From assembly GCF_010548525.1 (NCBI RefSeq), contig NZ_JAAGMG010000473.1, positions 1-34,039 on the forward strand: DNA of 34,039 nucleotides, in the 5' to 3' direction. Both the position numbers and the translations under genes were made by a program. Shown in pieces: positions 15,931 through 23,214 of this stretch. Under the pieces are notes generated by a model, which saw nothing but the letters and a program-made list of their open reading frames with translations, searched no databases and was not told where the DNA came from. This DNA comes from Streptomyces sp. SID14478 (GTDB lineage Bacteria; Actinomycetota; Actinomycetes; Streptomycetales; Streptomycetaceae). Within the stretch, counting starts at the first letter, position 1; every line of letters starts with the position of its first letter.

Positions 15931-17271
15931 ATGAAGCCCCGTAACCTCGCGATCTTTCTGACCACAGGCCTCGTGCTGAGCACCGTCGCCGCCTGTGGCG
16001 GTGACTCGTCGGACGACTCCTCGTCCGGGGGAAGCGTGTCGATCACCGTGGCGTGTCAGCCGGCGAAGACCGCTCCGAAGCAGCGCAAGGCCTGGGACGA
16101 CGACGTCGCCACGTTCGAGAAGGCGCACCCGGGCGTCAAGGTCAAGAGCACGGACCAGCAGCCGTGTTTCGACCCGAAGACCTTCGCCGCGAAGCTCGCC
16201 GGCGGACAGATGGAGACGGTCTTCATGGTGCCCGTCACCAACTACGCCGACGTGATCTCCAAGCGGCAGGCCAAGGACATCACCAGTGACACCAAGTACG
16301 TGAAGAACTTCGGTGACATCAAGCAGGACGTGCGCGACATGGTCACCAAGGACGGCAAGGTCTACGGCATCCCGAACGTCAGCTACAGCGTCGGACTCGT
16401 CTACAACCGTGCCGTGTTCAAGAAGGCCGGCCTCGACCCGGACACTCCGCCGAAGACCTGGGACGAGGTCCGCGCCGCCGCGAAGAAGATCGCGGCACTC
16501 GGCAAGGACTACGTCGGCTACGGCGAGTACGGCGGCGGCGCGACCGGCGGCTGGCACTTCGCGCAGGCCCTCTACAGCCGCGGCGGGGAGATGGTCACCA
16601 ACCACAAGGCCGCCTTCAACAGCCCCCAGGGCAAGGAGGTGTTGCAGGCCCTGCACGACATGCGCTGGAAGGACAACAGCACCGGCAGCAAGGTCAACAT
16701 CGGCTGGGAGTCGCTGATGCAGCAGATGGCGGCCGGCAAGACGGGCATGATGCTCGGTGCCCCGGACGTCGTCACCGACGTCGTCCAGAAGTTCCAGGGC
16801 AAGGTCGACGACTACGGCATCACCGGGATACCGGACGGCAAGGCGTCGCTCACCGGCGGCGAGGCGTACATGATCAACCCCAAGGCGAGCCCCGCGCAGA
16901 CCAAGGCGGGCCTGGAGTGGATCGACTTCCAGTTCAACACGCCGGGCAAGGGCCGCTTCGACTTCGCGCGCGGCAAGGCCAACGGTGAGGCCGTGGGCGT
17001 GCCGAACAACGACTACATGGGCACCTCGCCCACCGGCCAGAAGATCGTCGAGGGTCGCAAGGCCAACGCCAACCTGCCGATCACGAACTACGAGTCGTAC
17101 TCCGTCACGTCGGCCGCGGTCGAGCCCAAGCTGGAGCCGGAGAAGGCGCAGGAGCTCTACGCCGTCCTCGACGTGGCCATGTCCGCGGTGCTGACGCGGG
17201 AGAACGCCGACCCCGCCAAGTTGCTCAAGGACGCGGAGACCAAGGCGAACTCGATTCTGGCCAAGCCCTGA
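15931..17271 (+). CDS. Sugar ABC transporter substrate-binding lipoprotein
   Basis: 446 residues, starting at ATG 15931 after AGAGGAG (15919-15925). The signal ends in a lipobox (TVAAC) with Cys at residue 22, followed by a Ser/Asp/Gly-rich tether (GGDSSDDSSSGG), so it is anchored on the outer face of the membrane. The rest has the two-lobe family 1 (MalE-like) solute-binding fold, with GIPNVSYSVGLVYNRAVFKKAGLD and an ending of KLLKDAETKANSILAKP. It is the first gene of the SBP-permease-permease-GH13-LacI array. Given the divergent secreted GH87 enzymes, the ligand is probably an alpha-1,3-linked gluco-oligosaccharide (nigerose series). Maltose-type ligands are the alternative. A hairpin follows the stop and separates it from the permease genes. 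Confidence 0.9.
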   Translation: MKPRNLAIFLTTGLVLSTVAACGGDSSDDSSSGGSVSITVACQPAKTAPKQRKAWDDDVATFEKAHPGVKVKSTDQQPCFDPKTFAAKLAGGQMETVFMVPVTNYADVISKRQAKDITSDTKYVKNFGDIKQDVRDMVTKDGKVYGIPNVSYSVGLVYNRAVFKKAGLDPDTPPKTWDEVRAAAKKIAALGKDYVGYGEYGGGATGGWHFAQALYSRGGEMVTNHKAAFNSPQGKEVLQALHDMRWKDNSTGSKVNIGWESLMQQMAAGKTGMMLGAPDVVTDVVQKFQGKVDDYGITGIPDGKASLTGGEAYMINPKASPAQTKAGLEWIDFQFNTPGKGRFDFARGKANGEAVGVPNNDYMGTSPTGQKIVEGRKANANLPITNYESYSVTSAAVEPKLEPEKAQELYAVLDVAMSAVLTRENADPAKLLKDAETKANSILAKP

Positions 17272-17283
17272 CGCAGACGGTCA

Positions 17284-17313
17284 CGGGGTGCCGCCCACAG
17301 CCGCGGCACCCCG
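17284..17313 (+). other. Intra-operon hairpin between binding protein and first permease
   Basis: CGGGGTGCCGC (17284-17294) pairs perfectly with GCGGCACCCCG (17303-17313) around an 8-base loop, 12 bases after the binding-protein stop. This position is where many sugar ABC operons carry a stem-loop that protects the upstream mRNA or partly terminates, giving more binding protein than permease. Full termination is unlikely because no other promoter is evident for the permease. Confidence 0.55.
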
Positions 17314-17356
17314 CGTCGGCCCGCACAGCAGCCGGAGCCGAGAACGGGAGATCACG

Positions 17357-18295
17357 ATGGAAACACTCACGCTGGAGCCGAAGCAGCGGACCACTCCGCG
17401 GCGCCGGCCACGACCGCCCACCAAGCGGGGCCGGGCCGCACGCAGGAACCTGAGCGCGTACGGGTTCCTGTGCGCCGCGCTCTTCTGCTTCGCCATGTTC
17501 GCGTGGTGGCCGATCATCAAGGAAGTCCTCCTCAGCTTCCAGCAGACCAACCTCGTCGACGATCCGTCGTGGGTGGGCCTGGACAACTTCCGCACGGTGG
17601 TGGACGACCCGGCGTTCGGCCAGGCCTGGCGCAACACCCTGGTCTTCACGCTGCTGGCGCTGCTGTGCGGCTACGTGGTGCCGTTCGCCGTGGCGATCGT
17701 GCTCAACGAACTGCGGCACGCCCGGGCGTACTTGCGGTTCGTGGTGTACCTGCCCGTGATGCTCCCGCCGATCGTCGCGGTGCTGCTGTTCCGCTGGTTC
17801 TACGATCCGGGACCCGGCCTGTTCAACCAGGCCCTCGACTTCGTGGGGCTGCCGACCCTGTCGTGGCTGGACTCCACCAGCACCGCGCTGATCTCCCTGG
17901 TGATCGTCTCCACCTGGATGAACCTGGGCGCCGGCGTACTGATCTACCTGGCGGCCCTGCAGAACATTCCCGGTGACCTGTACGAGGCGGCGGAGCTCGA
18001 CGGCGCCGGCATCCTCAAGCGCATCTGGCACGTCACGATCCCGCAGACCCGGCTGATCCTGCTGCTGATGCTGATGCTCCAACTCGTCGCCACCATGCAG
18101 GTGTTCATCGAGCCGTACATGCTCACGGGCGGCGGCCCGGAGAACGCGACGGTCACCGTCGTCTACCTCATGTACCAGTACGCGTTCGTCTACGGCGGCA
18201 ACTACGGGGCGGGCAGCGCGCTCGGCCTGATGCTCATGGTCGTCCTGCTGGCGGTCGCCGCGGTGCAGCTCCGGCTGACCCGAGAGGAGAAGTAG
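17357..18295 (+). CDS. Sugar ABC transporter permease, MalF type
   Basis: 312 residues. I chose ATG 17357, 6 bases after GGGAG; the frame is open upstream but that part lies in the hairpin region. A basic N-terminal tail (residues about 10-35, KQRTTPRRRPRPPTKRGRAARR) precedes six membrane segments. The EAA loop (EAAELDGAGILKRIWHVTIP) begins at residue 210, which docks the ATPase. No ATPase gene is in the operon. Streptomyces sugar importers of this class normally share the ATPase MsiK encoded elsewhere. The stop codon is 4 bases before the next permease start. Confidence 0.92.
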   Translation: METLTLEPKQRTTPRRRPRPPTKRGRAARRNLSAYGFLCAALFCFAMFAWWPIIKEVLLSFQQTNLVDDPSWVGLDNFRTVVDDPAFGQAWRNTLVFTLLALLCGYVVPFAVAIVLNELRHARAYLRFVVYLPVMLPPIVAVLLFRWFYDPGPGLFNQALDFVGLPTLSWLDSTSTALISLVIVSTWMNLGAGVLIYLAALQNIPGDLYEAAELDGAGILKRIWHVTIPQTRLILLLMLMLQLVATMQVFIEPYMLTGGGPENATVTVVYLMYQYAFVYGGNYGAGSALGLMLMVVLLAVAAVQLRLTREEK

Positions 18296-18299
18296 GTCC

Positions 18300-19286
18300 A
18301 TGGTGCACACCACCGCCCGCCCGGACGCGGCGGAGAAGACCCCGGCGCAACGTCCGCAGGAACGGCGCGGGAAGCGGAAGGCGGCCAGGCGCCGCGGCGC
18401 GTGGGCCGAGGGCCATGCGCGGACCATCGTCTCGCCGCTGGAGCTGAAGTCCCGCTGGGGCCGCAAGATCTACTGGACGCTGCTCGTCCTCGTCCTGCTC
18501 GTGTTCACCCTGGTGTTCGTCTTCCCTCTCTACTGGATGGTGACCGGGGCGATGAAGTCGGGCGAGGAGATCGCCCAGATGCCGCCCACCTTGTTCCCCA
18601 AGGACCCCGACTTCGGTGTCTTCGCCGACGCCTGGAAACTCTTCGACATCGGCACGCTGCTGAAGAACACGCTCTTCTACGCCATCGGTGCCTGGCTGTT
18701 CGCGCTCGCGGTGGACGTCTGCGCCGCCTACGCGCTGTCCAAGCTCCGGCCGATGTTCGGCAACGTGATCCTGGCCGGCATGCTGGCCACGCTGATGATC
18801 CCGCCGATCGTCGTGATGATCCCGGCGTACATCACGGTGACCAACGTGCCGATCTTCGGCTGGCACCTGCTCAACTCGCCCTGGGCGATCTGGTTCCCGG
18901 TGGCCGCCAACGGCTTCAACATCTTTCTCCTGAAGCGCTTCTTCGACTCGATCCCGAACGAGATCCTGGAAGCGGCCGAGATCGACGGCGTGCCCCCCTG
19001 GCGGATCCTGGTCTCGATCATCCTGCCGATCTCCCGGCCCATCCTCGGGGTCGTGTCCATCTTCACGGTCGTCATGGTCTTCAAGGACTTCGTCTGGCCG
19101 CTGCTCGTGCTGCCCGACAGCGAGAAGATGACCATCAGTGTCGGCCTGTCGCAGACCGCGGGAGCGGTCACGCAGAACCAGATCATGGCCGGACTCGTGA
19201 TCGCCAGCATCCCGATGATCATCGTGTTCTTCTTCTTCCAGCGCAGCATCATGGCGGGTCTGACCGCCGGAAGCCTCAAGGGCTGA
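18300..19286 (+). CDS. Sugar ABC transporter permease, MalG type
   Basis: 328 residues, starting at ATG 18300. The GAGAGGAGAAG ribosome site lies inside the end of the preceding gene, so the two are translationally linked. A long basic N-terminal cytoplasmic region (about 55 residues) leads into six membrane segments. The EAA loop (EAAEIDGVPPWRILVSIILP) starts at residue 224. The C-terminus (FQRSIMAGLTAGSLKG) is the usual ending of MalG-type subunits. It forms the heteromeric channel with the MalF-type partner for import of the oligosaccharide bound by the lipoprotein. The alpha-glucosidase gene follows after about 100 bp. Confidence 0.92.
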   Translation: MVHTTARPDAAEKTPAQRPQERRGKRKAARRRGAWAEGHARTIVSPLELKSRWGRKIYWTLLVLVLLVFTLVFVFPLYWMVTGAMKSGEEIAQMPPTLFPKDPDFGVFADAWKLFDIGTLLKNTLFYAIGAWLFALAVDVCAAYALSKLRPMFGNVILAGMLATLMIPPIVVMIPAYITVTNVPIFGWHLLNSPWAIWFPVAANGFNIFLLKRFFDSIPNEILEAAEIDGVPPWRILVSIILPISRPILGVVSIFTVVMVFKDFVWPLLVLPDSEKMTISVGLSQTAGAVTQNQIMAGLVIASIPMIIVFFFFQRSIMAGLTAGSLKG

Positions 19287-19313
19287 CCGAGCCCCGCCAC
19301 CCCCTGAAGCACT

Positions 19314-19359
19314 CCGCCGCCGGTCTCTTCATCCATGCCCCCGCGCAGGCCGGCGGCGG
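19314..19359 (+). other. Inverted repeat between permease and alpha-glucosidase genes
   Basis: CCGCCGCCGG (19314-19323) and CCGGCGGCGG (19350-19359) form a perfect 10-bp stem around a 26-base loop, ending 28 bases before the GH13 start codon. The long loop makes it a weak terminator. It may modulate translation or message stability of the downstream gene. Confidence 0.35.
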
Positions 19360-19387
19360 GGTCCCACCTGCCCGAAAGGACCGTCCC

Positions 19388-20992
19388 GTGGCAGCTGTTC
19401 CCACGCCTCGCACCGACGACTGGTGGCGCGATGCCGTCATCTACCAGGTGTATCCCCGAAGCTTCGCGGACGGAGACGGCGACGGCACCGGCGACCTGGC
19501 GGGCGTGCGCTCCCGGCTGCCGTATCTCGCCGAACTCGGCGTCGACGCCGTCTGGTTCACGCCCTGGTACCTCTCCCCGCTGGTGGACGGCGGCTACGAC
19601 GTCGCCGACTACCGCACCATCGACCCGGCCTTCGGCACCATCGAGGAGGCCGAGAAGCTGATCTCGGAGGCCGCCGAGTGCGGCATCCGGGTCATCGTCG
19701 ACATCGTCCCCAACCACGTCTCCGACCAACACGCCTGGTTCCAGGCCGCGTTGGCCGCCGGGCCGAGAAGCCCGGAGCGGGAGCTGTTCCACTTCCGGCC
19801 CGGTCGCGGCGAGCACGGCGAACTCCCGCCGAACAACTGGCCGTCGCAGTTCTCCGGGGCCACCTGGACCCGGGTCCCCGACGGCGAGTGGTACCTCCAC
19901 CTGTTCACTCCCGAACAGCCCGACCTCGACTGGTCCCACCCCGCCGTCCGGCGCGAGCACGAGGACGTACTGCGCTTCTGGTTCGAGCGGGGCGTGGCCG
20001 GCGTCCGGATCGACTCCGCCGCGCTGCTCGCCAAGCGGGCCGGACTGCCCGACTTCGAGGAGGGCGTCGACCCGCACCCCTACATCGACCAGGACGAACT
20101 CCACGACATCTACCGCTCCTGGCGGGCGATCGCCGACGAGTACGGCGGCGTGTTCGTGGGCGAGGTCTGGCTCCCCGACGCGGAACGCTTCGCCCGCTAC
20201 CTGCGCCCCGACGAACTGCACACCGCCTTCAACTTCAACTTCCTCTCCTGCCCCTGGGACGCCGGCCGGCTGCGCCGCACCATCGACGACACCCTCGCCG
20301 AGCACGCGCCCGTCGAGGCCCCGGCCACCTGGGTGCTGTGCAACCACGACGTGACCCGGACGGTCACCCGGTACGGCCGCGCGGACAGCGGCTTCGACTT
20401 CGCGGCCAAGGCCTTCGGCACGCCCAGCGATCTCGCCTCCGGAACGCGGCGCGCCCGCGCCGCGGCCCTGCTGACCCTCGCGCTGCCCGGCTCGGTCTAC
20501 CTCTACCAGGGCGAGGAACTCGGCCTGCCCGAGGCGGACATCCCGCTGGGCCGCATCCAGGACCCGATGCACTTCCGCTCCGGCGGCACCGACCCGGGCC
20601 GCGACGGCTGCCGCGTACCGCTGCCCTGGGCCGCCGACCTGCCGCACTACGGTTTCGGTTCGGACACCGAGCCCTGGCTGCCGCAGCCCGACGACTGGGC
20701 GCAGTACGCCGTCGACCGCCAGAGCGCGACCCCGGACTCCATGCTGAGCCTCTACCGCACGGCGCTGCAGCTGCGCCGGTCGGGTGCCGGGTTCGGCGAC
20801 GGCCCGATGACGTGGCTGCCCGCGGCGGACGGGGTGCTGGCCTTCACCCGGGCCCAGGGGCTGATCTGCGTGGTCAACCTCGGTGACGAACCCGCCGACC
20901 TGCCCCCGTACGAGCAGGTGATCCTCACCAGCGGTCCCCTCGACGGGCAGGGGCGGCTGCCGCGCGACACGGCGGCCTGGTTGCGACCCTGA
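19388..20992 (+). CDS. GH13 alpha-glucosidase
   Basis: 534 residues, starting at GTG 19388, 7 bases after AAAGGA. All four GH13 regions are present: VDIVPNHV (I), GVRIDSAAL with nucleophile D209 (II), GEVWLP with acid/base E259 (III) and CNHDVTR with D321 (IV). The N-terminus (WWRDAVIYQVYPRSFADGDG) and lack of a signal peptide are typical of cytoplasmic alpha-glucosidases of the oligo-1,6-glucosidase/AglA group. It should hydrolyse the imported oligosaccharide to glucose. Placement between the ABC permeases and LacI regulator, opposite two GH87 genes, suggests activity on alpha-1,3 (nigerose-type) bonds. Alpha-1,4 or alpha-1,6 specificity cannot be excluded from sequence. Confidence 0.92.
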   Translation: MAAVPTPRTDDWWRDAVIYQVYPRSFADGDGDGTGDLAGVRSRLPYLAELGVDAVWFTPWYLSPLVDGGYDVADYRTIDPAFGTIEEAEKLISEAAECGIRVIVDIVPNHVSDQHAWFQAALAAGPRSPERELFHFRPGRGEHGELPPNNWPSQFSGATWTRVPDGEWYLHLFTPEQPDLDWSHPAVRREHEDVLRFWFERGVAGVRIDSAALLAKRAGLPDFEEGVDPHPYIDQDELHDIYRSWRAIADEYGGVFVGEVWLPDAERFARYLRPDELHTAFNFNFLSCPWDAGRLRRTIDDTLAEHAPVEAPATWVLCNHDVTRTVTRYGRADSGFDFAAKAFGTPSDLASGTRRARAAALLTLALPGSVYLYQGEELGLPEADIPLGRIQDPMHFRSGGTDPGRDGCRVPLPWAADLPHYGFGSDTEPWLPQPDDWAQYAVDRQSATPDSMLSLYRTALQLRRSGAGFGDGPMTWLPAADGVLAFTRAQGLICVVNLGDEPADLPPYEQVILTSGPLDGQGRLPRDTAAWLRP

Positions 20993-21004
20993 CGCAGCGT
21001 CAGG
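20988..21004 (+). other. Small hairpin at the alpha-glucosidase stop codon
   Basis: CCTGACG (20988-20994) pairs with CGTCAGG (20998-21004) around a 3-base loop, and the TGA stop lies in the left arm. It could be a weak terminator before the LacI gene or an operator-like site. Seven base pairs is too short to decide. Confidence 0.3.
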
Positions 21005-21061
21005 ACCGGGTGGTACGGGCCTTGTTCCCGCCACATGCGAGACGGGACGGGAACGGGGATC

Positions 21062-22090
21062 ATGACACGACGACTTGCTCAGGTCGCGAAGAAGGTAGGG
21101 GTCAGCGAGGCCACGGTCAGCCGTGTCCTCAACGGGCGGCCCGGCGTCTCCGAGGCGACGCGGCAGTCCGTGCTGACGGCGCTGGACGTCCTCGGCTACG
21201 AACGCCCGACGCAGTTGCGAGGGGAGCGCTCCCGTCTCGTCGGGCTGGTGATCCCGGAGTTGCAGAACCCGATCTTCCCGGCGTTCGCGGAGGTGATGGG
21301 AGGTGCGCTCGCCCAGCGGGGGCTGACGCCCGTGTTGTGCACGCAGACCAAGGGCGGCGCCGCCGAGGCGGACTACGTCGACCTGCTGCTCCAGCAGCAG
21401 GTCTCCGGTGTGGTCTTCGCCGGCGGGCTCTTCGCGGAGAGCAACGCGCAGCACGGCCACTACCACCGGCTCGCGGAGCGGCGCATCCCGGTCGTGCTCA
21501 TCAACGCCGCGGTCGAGGGGATCGACTTCCCCTGCGTGGCCTGTGACGACACGGTCGCCGTCGAACAGGCCTGGCGCCATCTGTCCTCGCTCGGGCACCG
21601 GCGGATCGGCCTGGCGCTCGGCCCCCGCGACCACGAGCCGTCGCGCCGCAAGCTCCAGGCGGCACGCGCGCTGGCGCGGGCCGCGGGCACCTCGCTCCCG
21701 GACGAGTTCGTCGAGCGGTCGATCTTCTCGCTGGAGGGCGGCCAGGCAGCCGCCACCCGGCTGCTCGCGCGCGGCGTCACCGGCATCGTGTGCGCGAGCG
21801 ACCCCCTCGCCCTCGGCGCGGTCCGAGCGGCCCGCCGCAGGGGACTGCGCGTCCCGCAGGACCTGTCGGTCGTCGGGTACGACGACTCGTCCTTCATGAC
21901 CTGCACCGAGCCGCCGCTGTCCACGGTGCGCCAGCCGATCGAGGCGATGGGGCGCGCCGCGGTCGACCTGCTGGTCGCCGCGATCCAGGGCGCCCAGAGC
22001 CACCCCGGGGAGTTGCTCTTCGAGCCGGAACTCGTCGTCCGCGGGTCGACCGCACAGGCCCCGGCCGACCTCGTCCATGCCTCGCCGTGA
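21062..22090 (+). CDS. LacI-family transcriptional regulator
   Basis: 342 residues. I chose ATG 21062, which puts the helix-turn-helix at the N-terminus as usual (LAQVAKKVGVSEATVSRVLNG, residues 5-25); the open frame reaches ATG 21035. The hinge region follows, then the periplasmic-binding-protein-like effector domain (from about 58, SRLVGLVIPELQNPIFPAF). Family motifs CASDPLALGAVRAARRRGLRVP and VGYDDS are near the C-terminus. It follows the GH13 gene by 69 bp on the same strand. It is the natural repressor of the ABC-GH13 operon and possibly of the GH87 pair, released by the imported sugar. Confidence 0.92.
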   Translation: MTRRLAQVAKKVGVSEATVSRVLNGRPGVSEATRQSVLTALDVLGYERPTQLRGERSRLVGLVIPELQNPIFPAFAEVMGGALAQRGLTPVLCTQTKGGAAEADYVDLLLQQQVSGVVFAGGLFAESNAQHGHYHRLAERRIPVVLINAAVEGIDFPCVACDDTVAVEQAWRHLSSLGHRRIGLALGPRDHEPSRRKLQAARALARAAGTSLPDEFVERSIFSLEGGQAAATRLLARGVTGIVCASDPLALGAVRAARRRGLRVPQDLSVVGYDDSSFMTCTEPPLSTVRQPIEAMGRAAVDLLVAAIQGAQSHPGELLFEPELVVRGSTAQAPADLVHASP

Positions 22091-22171
22091 AGGTCTGGCC
22101 AGTGGCACAATCGCGGGGCTCGATGATCTCGCTGAAGCGGTCGGTGCCCCTAGTAGACGCTGGAGTCAGGC

Positions 22172-22957
22172 ATGACGAAGCAGTCCGCCGGAAGTCGTCT
22201 CGACACGAGCAGGCCCCATCCGGCCCGCGTCTACGACTGGTTGCTGGGCGGCAAGGACAACTACCCGGTCGACCAGGAAGTGGCGAAGCGTCTTCCGCCG
22301 GAGTCCCGGCTCAGCGCCCTGCGCAACCGGGCGTTCATGCAGCGCGCCGCGGCCTGGCTGGCGGGCACCGGCATCGACCAGTACCTCGACATCGGCACGG
22401 GCATACCGACCAGCCCGAACCTGCACCAGATCGTGCAGGCCGTCGTGCCGTCGGCGCGGGTCGCCTACACCGACAACGACCCGATCGTGCTGCGGCACGC
22501 GGAGTCCCTGCTCGCCGGCACGCCCGAGGGGAGCACCGACTACATCGAGGCGGACGTACGCGCACCGGGCGCCATCCTCGAACACGCCCGTACGTTCCTG
22601 GACTTCGGGCGTCCCGTCGCTCTGTCGATGATCGCGCTGATGCACTTCCTGCCCGACGAGGAGGACCCCTGCTCCCTGACGCGGACGCTCGTCGACGCGC
22701 TCCCTTCGGGCAGTTACTTCGTGTTCTCGCACGGCACGACCGACGAACACCCGCACCTCGCGGACTCGGTGAAGGACACCTACCGCAAGGGCGCGATCCC
22801 GCTGCGCATGCGGACGCGGGCCGAGGTCGAGCCGTTCTTCGCGGGCCTGGAGATGGTGGAGCCCGGTCTGGTCACCGCGACCAGGTGGTACAAGGACTCC
22901 CCGGCGCCCGCCGAGGAACTGAGCGGCTTCTACGTCGGCGTGGCCCGCGTCCCGTAG
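22172..22957 (+). CDS. SAM-dependent methyltransferase, DUF574 / S-adenosyl methyltransferase family
   Basis: 261 residues, starting at ATG 22172 with GGAG 6 bases upstream. The family signature RVYDWLLGGKDNYPVD is at residues 20-33. The SAM-binding loop YLDIGTGIPT is at 71-80, followed by ARVAYTDNDPIVLRHA and SMIALMHFLPDEEDP. This family is abundant in Streptomyces, often many copies per genome. Substrates are unknown for nearly all members. It follows the LacI gene by 81 bp but has no evident link to sugar metabolism. Confidence 0.92.
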   Translation: MTKQSAGSRLDTSRPHPARVYDWLLGGKDNYPVDQEVAKRLPPESRLSALRNRAFMQRAAAWLAGTGIDQYLDIGTGIPTSPNLHQIVQAVVPSARVAYTDNDPIVLRHAESLLAGTPEGSTDYIEADVRAPGAILEHARTFLDFGRPVALSMIALMHFLPDEEDPCSLTRTLVDALPSGSYFVFSHGTTDEHPHLADSVKDTYRKGAIPLRMRTRAEVEPFFAGLEMVEPGLVTATRWYKDSPAPAEELSGFYVGVARVP

Positions 22958-22980
22958 GGACCACGGCGGCCCATCTCCCT

Positions 22981-23145
22981 TCACACACGCAGGAGTCTCA
23001 GGGCGCCTGCGCCGATCTGGCCGCCGAGCGAGATCACGAGGTCCGAGGTGGTGGCGAACTCGACGAGGGTCTGCGCGTAGTCGGCCGCCCGGGCTGTTCC
23101 ACCTTGCTGAACCTCCCCCTGCCCGCTGTGGGCGCCCCGTGAGTA
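22981..23145 (-). pseudogene. Possible C-terminal gene remnant (weak)
   Basis: A reverse-strand frame ending at TGA 22983-22981 reads like the tail of a folded protein (ADYAQTLVEFATTSDL, then VISLGGQIGAGALRLLRV). I find no ATG or GTG start in this frame before it loses coding character near 23145. It may be a decayed gene fragment left between the methyltransferase and GH92 genes. Chance coding-like sequence in GC-rich DNA is the alternative. I recognise no family. Confidence 0.25.
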
Positions 23146-23167
23146 GTGCGCGCTCCCCCGGCACAGC

Positions 23168-23204
23168 CCAGGGGCCCGCCACCGGACCGGTGACGGGCCC
23201 CTGG
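23168..23204. terminator. Hairpin terminator downstream of the GH92 gene
   Basis: The left arm 23168-23185 and right arm 23187-23204 form an 18-bp stem with one mismatch (C-A at the twelfth pair) and a single-base centre. It lies 11 bases past the stop of the reverse-strand GH92 gene. Like the hairpin after the GH87 pair, it lacks a T-run. It probably ends GH92 transcription. Confidence 0.75.
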
Positions 23205-23214
23205 AGCGCGCAGA

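Noticed and set aside
18728..22108. Very long reverse-strand open frame (1126 codons) opposite the GH13 and LacI genes
   Set aside because: It is a GC-bias shadow: low-complexity Arg/Gly/Asp-rich translation, no domain, and the forward genes have clear motifs, starts and ribosome sites.
22172..22957. Methyltransferase as a sign of a secondary-metabolite cluster
   Set aside because: No synthase, NRPS, PKS, terpene or tailoring genes are nearby, and this methyltransferase family is scattered widely in Streptomyces.
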